From Desemzia sp045528445 (GTDB taxonomy: Bacteria; Bacillota; Bacilli; Lactobacillales; Carnobacteriaceae), in contig NZ_JBGQQU010000012.1 of the NCBI RefSeq assembly GCF_045528445.1, positions 1 to 64,000 on the forward strand: DNA of 64,000 nt, read 5' to 3'. Of the stretch, positions 26,731-36,093 are shown in pieces. The notes under the pieces are model-generated. The model saw only the letters and a program-made list of their open reading frames with translations, did not search any database and was not told the origin of the DNA. A program made the position numbers and the translations under genes. Numbering within the stretch: the stretch's first letter is position 1; each line of letters begins with the position of its first letter.

Positions 26731-28209
26731 TTAAAGTGTCTCTACAAATCTTTTAAAGGCTTCTTTACCATCGTCTGTTGCTTTATACACACCTGCATCT
26801 TCCAACACCCGTAAAAATACAGAGCCCACACCCTCTTGAATCACTTTTCCAACCGTTTCCTTCGTGATGTGTTGAGTTGCTTTTAACTCATCCGCCCATT
26901 CTTTATGGTAATCTGCGATTGTGTTGGGTTGATCCAGTAAATACTGCTCCACTTCTTTTAATTCCGTTTCTAGTCGAGGCGGCAAAATTGCTAGACCCAT
27001 GACTTCTATCAAACCAATATTTTCTTTTTTGATGTGCTGCACATCAGGATGCGGATGAAAGATTCCATCCGGAAACTCTGCTGATGTTCGATTGTTGCGT
27101 AGTACTAAATCCAATTCAAATACGCCGTTTTTTTGACGAGCTATAGGGGTAATAGCATTATGGGGTTCTTCTCCAGAGTATGCTCTAATTTCTGCTGATT
27201 CATCGCTGTACTGTTCCCATTTCCCCAGAATATAACTGCCCGCTTCAACTAATGCTTCAGGTTGTTTGCTTTTCAGACGAATAACAGACATCGGCCATTT
27301 TACAATTCCACATGTTACTTCAGGATACTGATCTAAAGAAAAAGGTACATTCGTTTCTGCTTTTTCCATTGGAAATGTGTGCCGACCTCCTTGATAATGA
27401 TCATGTGTTAAAATCGATCCGCCAACGATTGGCAATCCAGCATTCGATCCTACGAAATAATGCGGCAAAGTTTCTACAATGTTCAACAGGTTTCGATAAG
27501 CCTCCCCGTTTACATTCATTGGGCGATGTTCTTCAGATAAGAATATAGCGTGCTCATTGTAATAAGAATAAGGAGAGTACTGGAAGCCCCATGTTTCATG
27601 ATTGACAGACATGCGGACTAAGCGGTGGTTGGCTCTTCCTGGATGTGTTGCATGTCCTTCATATCCTTCATTTTCCATACACAATAAACATGCTGGATAA
27701 CTGGAACTGACTGCGTTTTTAGCTAAAGCGATCTCTTTTGAATCCTTTTCGGGTTTGGAAAGATTGATGGTGATTTCCAGATCGCCATACTCTGTTTCTT
27801 TCAAAAAATGGATATTTTTGGCAATACTTCTTGTTTTGATATAATTGTTTGATTGGCTTAATCCATAAAAGTAATCCGTAGCTTCTTTAGGGCTGTTTTC
27901 ATACAAACTCCAGAAATCATCGTTTACTTTTGAAGGCAATGGTGTCACTAAATCCATTATTTCTGCTTCCAATACGTCTCTATGGGATGGGCTATCTTCG
28001 ATTCTTCCAGTTGTTGCCGCATAATTGACCAGTTCATCCAATACTTCTAAAACAGATGGCAGCGGTGTGCTGTGGACAATAGAAGGTTCAAAGTCTATTT
28101 TATGCAATAAAGCCAACAATTGATTCGTTTTGTATACACGATCTACTTTAGCCATTTTTTGTTTCCGTATCCCAATTTCAATAAAATCGATTATAGCTTG
28201 ATCAATCAC
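26731..28209 (-). CDS. galT: UTP--hexose-1-phosphate uridylyltransferase (Firmicutes type)
   Basis: A 492-residue type II GalT that swaps UMP between UDP-glucose and galactose 1-phosphate. Length and the motifs CLLCMENEGYEGHATHPGR and GGSILTHDHYQGGRH mark the Firmicutes class, which is distinct from E. coli GalT. The frame is open upstream to 28377 inside galK, but AAAGGAG seven nt before a GTG at 28209 gives the family N-terminus, so that start is used. It starts 25 bp after galK. Confidence 0.93.
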   Translation of the reverse strand: MIDQAIIDFIEIGIRKQKMAKVDRVYKTNQLLALLHKIDFEPSIVHSTPLPSVLEVLDELVNYAATTGRIEDSPSHRDVLEAEIMDLVTPLPSKVNDDFWSLYENSPKEATDYFYGLSQSNNYIKTRSIAKNIHFLKETEYGDLEITINLSKPEKDSKEIALAKNAVSSSYPACLLCMENEGYEGHATHPGRANHRLVRMSVNHETWGFQYSPYSYYNEHAIFLSEEHRPMNVNGEAYRNLLNIVETLPHYFVGSNAGLPIVGGSILTHDHYQGGRHTFPMEKAETNVPFSLDQYPEVTCGIVKWPMSVIRLKSKQPEALVEAGSYILGKWEQYSDESAEIRAYSGEEPHNAITPIARQKNGVFELDLVLRNNRTSAEFPDGIFHPHPDVQHIKKENIGLIEVMGLAILPPRLETELKEVEQYLLDQPNTIADYHKEWADELKATQHITKETVGKVIQEGVGSVFLRVLEDAGVYKATDDGKEAFKRFVETL

Positions 28210-28234
28210 TATTTTGCTCCTTTTCGAGTCATTT

Positions 28235-29398
28235 TTATCGTACTTTAGCTCCATCACTGATTTCCGCAATGTAAAATTCAGCTGCATAGCCGATATTACT
28301 TTCATATTCAGCTCCAACCTGTTGGATAAACGTTTCAGTACTGTCTTTTTGAACGATGGCAATAGCACAGCCGCCAAATCCAGCTCCTGTCATACGTGCT
28401 CCGATCACTCCAGGCTGTTCCCAAGCACTATGTACCAAGGTATCTAACTCTATACCAGTCACTTCGTAATCTTCTTGAGTAGATAAGTGGGATTCATTCA
28501 TTAATTTGCCAAAAGTAATCAAATCTCCTGCTTTCAACGCTTCCGTAGCTTTTAGCGTCCGTTGGTTTTCGTACACAGCATGTTTCGCGCGTCTCGACAA
28601 AACTTCGCTGGAGATAACTTGCTTATTGGCTTCAAAAGTGGCTTCATCCAGGTCACCCAATGATTGAATAGCCAACACCGTTTGCAACTCGCTTAAAGCT
28701 TGTTCGCATTCGCTTCGACGTTCATTGTATTTTGAATCAGCCAGCTCACGTCTTTTCTTTGAATTCATGATCACGATGACATGATCAGTCAATTCAACAG
28801 GCACCATTTCATACTCTAAAGTATTTGTATCCAATAAAATAGCTCTATTCTTTTGACCCATCCCCACGGCAAATTGATCCATGATTCCTGAGTTGACCCC
28901 AATAAATTCATTTTCTACTTTTTTCCCAATTTGAATCAACTCTAACCGTTCGACCTTCAAATCAAACAATTCCTCTAATACTACTCCCATCAATAATTCG
29001 ATAGATGCTGAAGAAGATAAGCCTGCACCATTAGGAATCGTTCCACAAATGACCATTTCTAAACCAGTAGAAATAGCATGTCCTGATTCTTTCAAGAACT
29101 TGATGACACCTTTAGGATAGTTCGCCCAGTTATCTTCTTTTTTATAGCTCAATTCACTCAAATCAAATGAAATAACTCCTGCTTCTGGAAAATTTTCAGA
29201 ATACAACTTTACTGTGGTATCTTCCCGTTTACTAGCTATGCCGTAAGTCCCCAAAGTAATAGCACAGGGAAAAACGTTCCCTCCATTGTAATCTGTATGC
29301 TCCCCTATCAAATTAATTCTTCCTGGTGCGAAAAAAGAATGGATTTCTTTCTTTCCATATAATTGTTCGAATGTTTCTGTTAACTGATCTAATTGCAT
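28235..29398 (-). CDS. galK: Galactokinase
   Basis: The 387-residue GHMP kinase phosphorylates alpha-galactose at carbon 1. GRINLIGEHTDYNGG is the galactokinase signature, GAGLSSSASIE the ATP-binding loop, and GGCAIAIV the third GHMP motif. First gene of the Leloir operon; the promoter, a cre-like site and a GalR-type operator are upstream. Confidence 0.97.
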   Translation of the reverse strand: MQLDQLTETFEQLYGKKEIHSFFAPGRINLIGEHTDYNGGNVFPCAITLGTYGIASKREDTTVKLYSENFPEAGVISFDLSELSYKKEDNWANYPKGVIKFLKESGHAISTGLEMVICGTIPNGAGLSSSASIELLMGVVLEELFDLKVERLELIQIGKKVENEFIGVNSGIMDQFAVGMGQKNRAILLDTNTLEYEMVPVELTDHVIVIMNSKKRRELADSKYNERRSECEQALSELQTVLAIQSLGDLDEATFEANKQVISSEVLSRRAKHAVYENQRTLKATEALKAGDLITFGKLMNESHLSTQEDYEVTGIELDTLVHSAWEQPGVIGARMTGAGFGGCAIAIVQKDSTETFIQQVGAEYESNIGYAAEFYIAEISDGAKVR

Positions 29399-29420
29399 GT
29401 GTTTGACTGCCTCCTTTTAT

Positions 29421-29434
29421 TAAAAACGCTTTCA
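29421..29434 (-). promoter_or_regulatory. cre-like site in the galK leader
   Basis: On the minus strand TGAAAGCGTTTTTA matches the CcpA consensus TGWAARCGYTWWCA at 13 of 14 positions. Placed downstream of the -10, it would serve as a roadblock for catabolite repression. Confidence 0.7.
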
Positions 29435-29450
29435 AGTTCTCTTTGATTCT

Positions 29451-29492
29451 ATTTTATTCCATCTAGTAAACAAATTCAAGTAAAGTTTACTA
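29451..29492 (-). promoter_or_regulatory. gal operon promoter and GalR-type operator
   Basis: On the minus strand TTGAAT (29479-29474), 17-nt spacer, TAAAAT (29456-29451). The palindrome AGTAAA-G-TTTACT (29479-29491) abuts the -35, and TAGTAAAC (29465-29472) is an inverse copy of GTTTACTA (29485-29492), giving two candidate half-site pairs for GalR. Confidence 0.7.
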
Positions 29493-29592
29493 AATATTTT
29501 ATCTTTCTAAAATCCTTATCCATTATGGCTGTTTTTTGCTATACTTAACTTAATTATTCTTTAAGGAGAGGACTACAACGGGACCGTTACAT

Positions 29593-29934
29593 GTGGAATT
29601 AGAACGTTTTAGAGTAAAATCCGGAAAAGAAGACACTGCTCGAGAATGGATGCTTTTTTTAAACCATCATTTAGCTGAAGTCATCGAAACTCTGCCCGGT
29701 GAAAAAATGTATGTAGAGTCAATATTTGAAGAAATTATCGAAGGAACAATGTATTTATACTGGGTTTCTTATCAAGGAATGTCTCCTAATGAAGTGGAAT
29801 TTTCTACTGCTGATGTCGATAAAAAACACTTGGAATATTGGAAGGAATGTATTGAGCCTGCGTATGGAGAACATCTACTGAAAACAAACGTGGTAATGAT
29901 CCAAGATAAAATCAAAAAAGAAATGTACGATTAA
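29593..29934 (+). CDS. DUF6176 family protein
   Basis: A 113-residue soluble protein of the DUF6176 family, recognisable by RFRVKSGKEDTAREWMLFLN and a C-terminal HLEYWKECI. The fold is expected to be a ferredoxin-like dimeric barrel; function unknown. The only plausible start is GTG at 29593, yet the best ribosome site (AAGGAG at 29563) lies about 25 nt upstream, so translation initiation is unusual or the start is elsewhere. It is followed 27 nt later by a predicted metalloprotease. Confidence 0.72.
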   Translation: MELERFRVKSGKEDTAREWMLFLNHHLAEVIETLPGEKMYVESIFEEIIEGTMYLYWVSYQGMSPNEVEFSTADVDKKHLEYWKECIEPAYGEHLLKTNVVMIQDKIKKEMYD

Positions 29935-29961
29935 TTGACTTTTAAGGAAAGGATTGTATTT

Positions 29962-30702
29962 ATGAAACAGATTTTTGCTTTTGAAGATTTAACTCAAGTA
30001 GAACCCCATAGAAAAATCATCCAGTCGATGTTCCAACAACTTCAACCGTATGAAGTGTATCTCCAACAATCATTCGCTTTAAAAGAAAGTCCTAAAGCTA
30101 TCGTTTGGACATCCACTGAATTAGCTACAACTATTTTTTCTACGATTCCGATTCCAGCCTATACGAGAAAAGACGTTATTTACATGTCACCCGTTATGGA
30201 GGATTGGAAAACTATTTTCTATGAGCAATTGGATGGACGTGATTTGCCGGTCATCAAAAATTATTATGAACGGAATATGGAAAGCCAAATGATGGAGATT
30301 TTAGCACATGAATTGACTCATCACAGCGATTTGTTCTTAGAAGGATTTGATGACGGAAACTGGGAAAAAGATATTTGGTTCGAAGAAGGAATGTGTTTTT
30401 ATTTGCCACGGAAGTTTTTGTTAACTGAGGAAGAATTTGATGAGATCAGTACTGTCGAACGAACTTTAGTCAAAGAATTCAAAGAAAAATATGGGCACCA
30501 TTCTTTGAGTGAATTCGGCAATAGTACTTATAAAGGCAACATGACCAGTATCATGTATGATTATTGGAGGAGTTTTTTAGCGGTGAAAGAATTAGTGGAT
30601 AGAGCAGAAGGCGATGTGATGCAGGTGTTTGCTCAATACCATGAATGGCACCACACAGGTAAAAAGGGCTCACTTACAGCATATTTCCAATTAGATATCT
30701 AG
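29962..30702 (+). CDS. Predicted zinc metallopeptidase with HELTH and WFEEG motifs
   Basis: A 246-residue protein without signal peptide or membrane segment. HELTHH at 116-121 is a zinc-binding HExxH, and WFEEG at 139-143 supplies the third ligand Glu, as in gluzincin peptidases. I do not recognise the family. The ATG at 29962 has AAGGAAAGG upstream; the TTG at 29935 does not. It is probably co-transcribed with the DUF6176 gene. The substrate is unknown, and the N-terminal 110 residues have no familiar motif. Confidence 0.7.
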   Translation: MKQIFAFEDLTQVEPHRKIIQSMFQQLQPYEVYLQQSFALKESPKAIVWTSTELATTIFSTIPIPAYTRKDVIYMSPVMEDWKTIFYEQLDGRDLPVIKNYYERNMESQMMEILAHELTHHSDLFLEGFDDGNWEKDIWFEEGMCFYLPRKFLLTEEEFDEISTVERTLVKEFKEKYGHHSLSEFGNSTYKGNMTSIMYDYWRSFLAVKELVDRAEGDVMQVFAQYHEWHHTGKKGSLTAYFQLDI

Positions 30703-30721
30703 TCTTTTTTCAAAAGATCAT

Positions 30722-30757
30722 AAAAATCCCCGCCAGAAATTAGTTGGCGAGGATTTT
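30722..30757. terminator. Bidirectional terminator
   Basis: AAAAATCC-CGCCA pairs with TGGCG-GGATTTTT (two single-base bulges), between convergent genes ending at 30702 and 30760. Confidence 0.75.
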
Positions 30758-30759
30758 TT

Positions 30760-31245
30760 CTATTCATCTTCTTTTTCTTCAGCATCTGCTTGCAAGCTCC
30801 AAATAGCCACTACAACAGCTAAAGCCACCACAGAATCTTGTTCTTCTTCCACTTCTAGTACATACGATTCACCGACTGAGAACCATTTTTTCTTCAATTC
30901 GGCTACTGTCCGTAAACGTTCTTTGATCTTGTACTCATTGTCTTCCACGTTGCCTTTGATCTTCCAGTTGAGTTTATCAATATCATAATCCGAAGCAACC
31001 AGATTGTTTTCTTTTTTGACGACAGCTACATTGGTATCTAATTGACTGATTGCGTATTTCGCTGAAAAACCGAACTTCTTTTCTTCAATAGAAGCTACTT
31101 CTTCATTCTGCTGATCATAGATATGTACCTTTCGTCCAAATGACAACCATTCGCTTTTGATTTCGTAAATGGGCTCATCTTTTTCATTTCGTACAATCAA
31201 ACCATCTCTTAAAGAAAAACGTTTTGCTCGAATGTATAATTTCAT
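30760..31245 (-). CDS. LURP-one-related (LOR/YxjI-like) protein
   Basis: A 161-residue protein of the LOR family with a tubby-like beta-barrel. Successive strands are seen in KRFSLRDGLIVRNEKDEPIY, SFGRKVHIYDQ and SAKYAI, ending in the hydrophobic helix DSVVALAVVVAIWSLQ and an acidic tail. Members may scramble or bind phospholipids; no bacterial role is established. Monocistronic. Confidence 0.8.
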   Translation of the reverse strand: MKLYIRAKRFSLRDGLIVRNEKDEPIYEIKSEWLSFGRKVHIYDQQNEEVASIEEKKFGFSAKYAISQLDTNVAVVKKENNLVASDYDIDKLNWKIKGNVEDNEYKIKERLRTVAELKKKWFSVGESYVLEVEEEQDSVVALAVVVAIWSLQADAEEKEDE

Positions 31246-31408
31246 AACAACCCTACTTTCAGTAAAATATATCGTTTAATAAAGTATACTGATTTGTCGC
31301 ATAATTTGCTATGAATAAGGTTTTTCTGATCAAAGTAATTTGCTTTTTTGCGAAAGTTTATCCATGCGGCTCCATGTTCTGCTCTTAAACGAATTATACG
31401 TGACACTT

Positions 31409-32833
31409 TTAATGAATCACTATATGTTTCCATTTTCCCGATTTAAAGCGCAGACCTACTAAGACCCATCTTAGGAATTGGTCTAAGACGATACCCATCC
31501 AGGCTCCTAACAGACCAAGATCTAGAATAAATACAAAAAAGTACGCGGATAGTACACGAACGATCAATACTCCAACAAAGGTAGAGATTAATGGGAACAT
31601 GGTATCTCCTGCACCTCGTAAAGAACCGGCAACGATCAATTGATGTGTTTGGAACGGCTGAACAACAGCAATGATTTTTAAGGCCAGTGAAGCATTTTCG
31701 ATAATCGCTGAGTCATTGGAATAAAATCCAACAAAGACTTCCGAACCGATAAATAAAGCTATTCCTACTACCAAACCCGTAATGGCCCCCATGGCACTCG
31801 TTTTCTTAGCGTATTCCGCAGCCAGATCGGTATCCTTTTTGCCTAAAGAACGTCCAACCAATGAAGATGAAGATATACCAAAGGCTTGCCCTGTAGTAAA
31901 TGACAGACTTAATATATTCATTCCAATTTGATGTGCAGCAAAAATAACAGTCCCAAGACTGGAGACGATTTGAATGAACAGAATAACTCCCGCACGCAAA
32001 ATCAACTGTTCAATGGCGGAAGGCATCCCGATACGAACTAAATTTTTCAAAGTCCGTTTATCAAATGTAAATTTGCGTTTGAATGAAAAGGGGAGTTCAC
32101 TGTTCCCTTTCATCAGGAAACGTACCAGTAATGTACTGGCAATCAGATTCGCTGCAGCTGTTGAAGTTGCAGCTCCAACGACTCCTAAAGCGGGTATACC
32201 TAGTAGACCATAAATCAATATAGCGTTCCCGATAACATTTAAAAAGTTTACCAAGATATTGATGCGCATTGGAATTTGCGTTTGGCCAATCCCACGAAGG
32301 GCTCCTGTAATACTAATGTTAAACGATTGGAATAAGTAGCTGATACAAATGACTCTAAAATAACTTGCTCCAATAGCAACGGCATGAGGTTCTCCACCCA
32401 TGAACGTCAAAATAGTTTCCGCATTCAACAACCCGAATACAGAAATAGGGATCGAGAAAAACAGACCGAACAACATAACGTGTTTCAAAACATTTTCCAT
32501 TCGCTTCTTTTCGCCTGCTCCATAATAACGAGCTATCATGGCTGTACCACCGACATTCAACGCTTGTACTACAGACAGCGCTAAAAATAAAGGCTGATTA
32601 GTCAAACCCACAGATGAAACAGCCGCAGCCGCATAGTTGTTATCTGGAATATTTCCCAGCATCATCATATCGATCATACCAAATATAGAACTTAACACTA
32701 ATTCCATTAAGACAGGCCAAGCAATATTCAGGATGTCCAACTTTAATGGATCCTTGATCATGCTTTTAAAAACGGTTTGAGCTTTTCCTTTTGATTTCCG
32801 GATAATTGGATTCCGGATTTCTGTTTTTTTCAC
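31409..32833 (-). CDS. MATE family efflux transporter
   Basis: The 474-residue protein has twelve predicted membrane segments and MATE-type sequences such as IAWPVLMELVLSSIFGMIDMMMLG and GALRGIGQTQIPM, with the second half repeating the pattern (GSLRGAGDTMFPL). It exports cationic drugs or metabolites in exchange for sodium or protons. Substrate not predictable. The minus-strand gene has no clear operon partner. Confidence 0.92.
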   Translation of the reverse strand: MKKTEIRNPIIRKSKGKAQTVFKSMIKDPLKLDILNIAWPVLMELVLSSIFGMIDMMMLGNIPDNNYAAAAVSSVGLTNQPLFLALSVVQALNVGGTAMIARYYGAGEKKRMENVLKHVMLFGLFFSIPISVFGLLNAETILTFMGGEPHAVAIGASYFRVICISYLFQSFNISITGALRGIGQTQIPMRINILVNFLNVIGNAILIYGLLGIPALGVVGAATSTAAANLIASTLLVRFLMKGNSELPFSFKRKFTFDKRTLKNLVRIGMPSAIEQLILRAGVILFIQIVSSLGTVIFAAHQIGMNILSLSFTTGQAFGISSSSLVGRSLGKKDTDLAAEYAKKTSAMGAITGLVVGIALFIGSEVFVGFYSNDSAIIENASLALKIIAVVQPFQTHQLIVAGSLRGAGDTMFPLISTFVGVLIVRVLSAYFFVFILDLGLLGAWMGIVLDQFLRWVLVGLRFKSGKWKHIVIH

Positions 32834-32988
32834 GTTTGCTTCTCTCCTTATAAATTTTCGCTTCGTGCTTACTTGCCAGCTTAAAACTATCTATTGTCAA
32901 GCAGCGCAAGATCATAACTTCAACGATACACTTTTGCCTTCAGTAATTCAAGTTGTACTAATAGAATATTCAGAACTTTCAGCCAAAT

Positions 32989-33019
32989 AAAAAAAGCTGG
33001 AGAAAACCCAGCTTTTTTT
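32989..33019 (-). terminator. Terminator after the SRAP gene
   Basis: AAAAAAAGCTGG pairs with CCAGCTTTTTTT around a loop of about 7 nt, 11 bp past the SRAP stop on the minus strand. Confidence 0.85.
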
Positions 33020-33029
33020 TCATTCTGCT

Positions 33030-33605
33030 TCACACAATACTCAACTCTTTTTCAAAAGGTCGCAACAATTGATGAACTGTTTTAGGATCTTGGTTTAAGT
33101 CCAGATAATCTGCTTCATTTTCAGGTAATAAGATAACAGGCATTCGATCATGGATTTTTTTCATTGCTTCATTGGCTTCGGTCGTAATAATAGAATACAT
33201 CCATGCTTCTTTCCCGTTTTTGTCTATAAAAAGATCACATATAGCCGCTATGGAAAAAATCGATTGGTCTTTGACAGAAATTTTGCGTTTTTCTTTATGA
33301 TTGCCAATCTTTTCCCATTCAAAAAAGGACGTAGCAGGTACCAAGCAACGATTGGTTCTAAACGCTTTACTAAATGTCGGCTTCTCTAAAATAGACTCTC
33401 CTCTTGCATTAATCAGCGGACCTTTTGCAAAACTCGGAGAAAATCCCCAAGTCAGTAAAGCTGATTTTTTGTCTGGAAGAATAATGGGTGAAATAGTTGT
33501 CGGGTAAATTTCTTCTTTAGCACCGTAATTAAAATCTGCTTCTTTCAATCGATACCGTGCTATCAGTTCTTTCTGACTAGCTTCAAATGAGTATCTTCCA
33601 CACAC
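33030..33605 (-). CDS. SOS response-associated peptidase (SRAP, YedK/HMCES-like)
   Basis: A 191-residue SRAP protein that forms a covalent thiazolidine link to abasic sites in single-stranded DNA. Motifs are CGRY at the N-terminus, NARGES (Asn and Glu), FFEW and HDRMPVIL (active His). Two GTG codons are adjacent. Because the catalytic Cys must be residue 2 once Met is removed, the second GTG (33605) is the right start; GAGGAG lies 9 nt upstream. It is the third gene of a likely YrhK-DUF4153-SRAP operon, 21 bp after DUF4153. Confidence 0.9.
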   Translation of the reverse strand: MCGRYSFEASQKELIARYRLKEADFNYGAKEEIYPTTISPIILPDKKSALLTWGFSPSFAKGPLINARGESILEKPTFSKAFRTNRCLVPATSFFEWEKIGNHKEKRKISVKDQSIFSIAAICDLFIDKNGKEAWMYSIITTEANEAMKKIHDRMPVILLPENEADYLDLNQDPKTVHQLLRPFEKELSIV

Positions 33606-33626
33606 CACAATCTACTCCTCACTCTT

Positions 33627-35411
33627 TTATTTGACATGAATCAAAGCAAATAGTTCCATATAAAATTCTCCATTGTTATTGAAATCCAATTGGGTCACTA
33701 ATATGTCCATCAAAGCTCCCTCATTTCCGCTTTCAATCAGTGCCTGATCTAAGGTCAACTCTTGTGAAACTGCATCAGGAGATTGATTCAATTCATTGGT
33801 CATTTCTGTTACATTCGTACTGATCAATGTATTTCCTTCCTCATCCTTCAAAGAGAGCAGCACACTATTTTCTTCTTCAGTTACCTCTAATTGATACGCA
33901 ACTTCCTCTATCTCAATAGTTTGAACAGTTTCTGCATTCGTACCTTGTGACAGGGTATCTACTTGTATTTTTGACATGGTTTGATAATTGGAAACATCTA
34001 ACACCGTACCATTTCCCCATTCAAAATAATGGTAGCTGAATACTTCAGTTGCTGCTCCATATTGGTTGAAACCAAATGTTTCTTCAAAATCTACCGAGGA
34101 TTGAAAATCTTTCGGCAGAAATCCAACTTCATCAATATAGCCGTTACTCTCTAAGTCATTGACGGTTTCTACAATTTTCCGCTGCTCATTCTCCGGTACA
34201 TCTGCATTAGGGACAATGGTATTTTCCGCAAGCATGTTGTTATCATTCAACACAGATCTTAGAAAAGCCATTTGCCCATTTTTGCTGACCGTAAAAGCGT
34301 CTACTGGGGGAACAATCGAGATGACAGAAAAAACAATCAGTACAATCGCTACTAGCCCATTTTTTTGTTTTGGCCAAATACTGAAAATAACACTGGCGAT
34401 GATCGCAAAAACTCCAAATAGAATAACGTAGTAACGGCCAATGGTCAGCCCTTTTTCATTGATTTGTATAATAGAAGCTACTGTTTGGAGCAGAACGATA
34501 AAGAAGAGGACTTTTGGAAATACCAGCCTGAAACTAGTCACCATTTTGTTTTCCAACCTTCCAATCAGCAGCATCACTAATATCACCACTATGGCATAAC
34601 TGACCAGCATGGGTTCCAGTAAATTATCTACCCAAAAATCTCTTCCTATATTCAGAACAATATACAGTGCTAGTATAATGGTAAAAACCATAGTGATTGG
34701 AATAATGATATAAGACAGCAATACTTCCATTATTTTTGGAACACTGATGGCTGTTTCAACTTCTGGAGACAATTCTTCTTTCACAGCATCCTGCTCAATT
34801 GTCGCAGTATAATGCGGGATATCCGATAAGAAGAAAATCGGTGCAAATAATGACGCCACTACATTTGCAGCATGGGCAAACACGCGATAGTCCACTGTAA
34901 ACAGTAAAACATTGATGGCCGATAAAATAGACATGATCCCTATTGTCAAAACGACAGAAAATAAAATAGTTGTAAACAAGGCTTTGAAAGTAGCGGTAAA
35001 AGAATCACTGAATGACAACCGATTGCGAATACTTGGAATCCATATAAACGCAATGAGCAGCGCAAACGATAAGACCGTTGTCCGGATCACTACTTCAAGT
35101 GAAAAAACATCTGTTTCAACATTCAGAGTAAAATAGTAAATAATAGCTAACAAAAGCGCAGGTGAAAGAATCATCCAACGCAGTTTTTCTCTGTGAGAGA
35201 AAAATCGTTCAAAAACCATTTGTGCTACTGCTGCAGCTAAAGCTCCTACAAAACTGGCGATCACCAGCTCATAATAATCAAACTCTTCCGACTGTATATT
35301 AAGAGATAAAATACTCGTAGCAATGACTAAAAATACGACGGATAATGGAAAGCGACTGATTGCATCTGTTAAATTTTGTACCTGTCCTTTAAAAAATTTG
35401 GTCCATTTCAT
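33627..35411 (-). CDS. DUF4153 multi-pass membrane protein
   Basis: The 594-residue protein has about eleven membrane segments in its first 400 residues and an extracytoplasmic C-terminal domain of about 200 residues. The pattern matches DUF4153 proteins, whose function is unknown. The ATG at 35411 follows AGAAGGTC; an earlier in-frame start at 35432 would include the ribosome site. It lies 49 bp after a YrhK-like gene and 21 bp before the SRAP gene, probably one transcript. Confidence 0.8.
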   Translation of the reverse strand: MKWTKFFKGQVQNLTDAISRFPLSVVFLVIATSILSLNIQSEEFDYYELVIASFVGALAAAVAQMVFERFFSHREKLRWMILSPALLLAIIYYFTLNVETDVFSLEVVIRTTVLSFALLIAFIWIPSIRNRLSFSDSFTATFKALFTTILFSVVLTIGIMSILSAINVLLFTVDYRVFAHAANVVASLFAPIFFLSDIPHYTATIEQDAVKEELSPEVETAISVPKIMEVLLSYIIIPITMVFTIILALYIVLNIGRDFWVDNLLEPMLVSYAIVVILVMLLIGRLENKMVTSFRLVFPKVLFFIVLLQTVASIIQINEKGLTIGRYYVILFGVFAIIASVIFSIWPKQKNGLVAIVLIVFSVISIVPPVDAFTVSKNGQMAFLRSVLNDNNMLAENTIVPNADVPENEQRKIVETVNDLESNGYIDEVGFLPKDFQSSVDFEETFGFNQYGAATEVFSYHYFEWGNGTVLDVSNYQTMSKIQVDTLSQGTNAETVQTIEIEEVAYQLEVTEEENSVLLSLKDEEGNTLISTNVTEMTNELNQSPDAVSQELTLDQALIESGNEGALMDILVTQLDFNNNGEFYMELFALIHVK

Positions 35412-35460
35412 TTGTTCCGACCTTCTTTCCACGAAGAAATTTGTTATCTATAACGCTGAT

Positions 35461-35919
35461 TTACGCATCATCGTGTTTCTCGTACTCTTCGTTCTTATCA
35501 TCCCCATAATATTCTTCATTGTACTCTTGGTCTTCTTGTTTTTTCTCTTCATCTTCTTGGTCTTCTCCTTCAGTCTCTTGCTTTTTTCTCTCCTCCTCCT
35601 CTTCTCTAGCTTTTAGTTCTTCTTCATCAATGTAATCCACATCTGTATAAATATAAATATTGTGAAGGATCTTCAGTACTGGGCGCATCATCAAAAAGAT
35701 ACCTCCTGCTAGATAAAGGTAAGTACCATACTGACTTGGAAATCCCATCATTGGAGCCAAGCTCCCGAAAATATACATAATTCCTACTAAAAAGTCATTG
35801 ATTAAAGAGATGAGATTGTATCGATTTTGAAAATAAACCCTTAATCGTCCAGCTTTCAATTCAACATCTTCATCTTTTCCGGTATCCAATTTGTGTTCTT
35901 TTCTCTTTATTTTTGGCAC
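35461..35919 (-). CDS. YrhK-like membrane protein with acidic tail
   Basis: A 152-residue protein. Residues 25-95 match the YrhK domain (VYFQNRYNLISLINDFLVG, then two membrane helices and LMMRPVLKILHNIYIY). The last 55 residues are almost all Glu, Asp, Lys, Gln and Tyr, a cytosolic low-complexity tail absent from Bacillus YrhK. Function unknown. First gene of the apparent YrhK-DUF4153-SRAP operon. Confidence 0.8.
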   Translation of the reverse strand: MPKIKRKEHKLDTGKDEDVELKAGRLRVYFQNRYNLISLINDFLVGIMYIFGSLAPMMGFPSQYGTYLYLAGGIFLMMRPVLKILHNIYIYTDVDYIDEEELKAREEEEERKKQETEGEDQEDEEKKQEDQEYNEEYYGDDKNEEYEKHDDA

Positions 35920-35998
35920 GGTATATCCTCCTTAATGACGAATGTTTCCTATATTCAGTATACTTTTTTTACTTTCATAAACCAATTATGAAGTCCGT

Positions 35999-36023
35999 AA
36001 AAAGACTCTCTTGCAGAGTCTTT
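35999..36023. terminator. Terminator-like hairpin between divergent genes
   Basis: AAAAGACTCT and AGAGTCTTTT pair around a 5-nt loop. It sits between two divergent promoters, where neither neighbour needs a terminator, so it may isolate them. Confidence 0.55.
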
Positions 36024-36027
36024 TGGT

Positions 36028-36056
36028 TTGAATTCTAATCATTTACCTGCTATTCT
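36028..36056 (+). promoter_or_regulatory. Promoter of the SDR gene
   Basis: TTGAAT (36028-36033), 17-nt spacer, TATTCT (36051-36056). Its place shows that an upstream in-frame ATG at 36028 cannot be the start. Confidence 0.65.
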
Positions 36057-36093
36057 GGCATTGATTAAAACTGTGATAAGGATGGTGTTTTTA

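Noticed and set aside
31242..31433. A 63-residue minus-strand gene after the MATE gene
   Set aside because: It overlaps the MATE gene end, lacks a ribosome site and has no recognisable composition.
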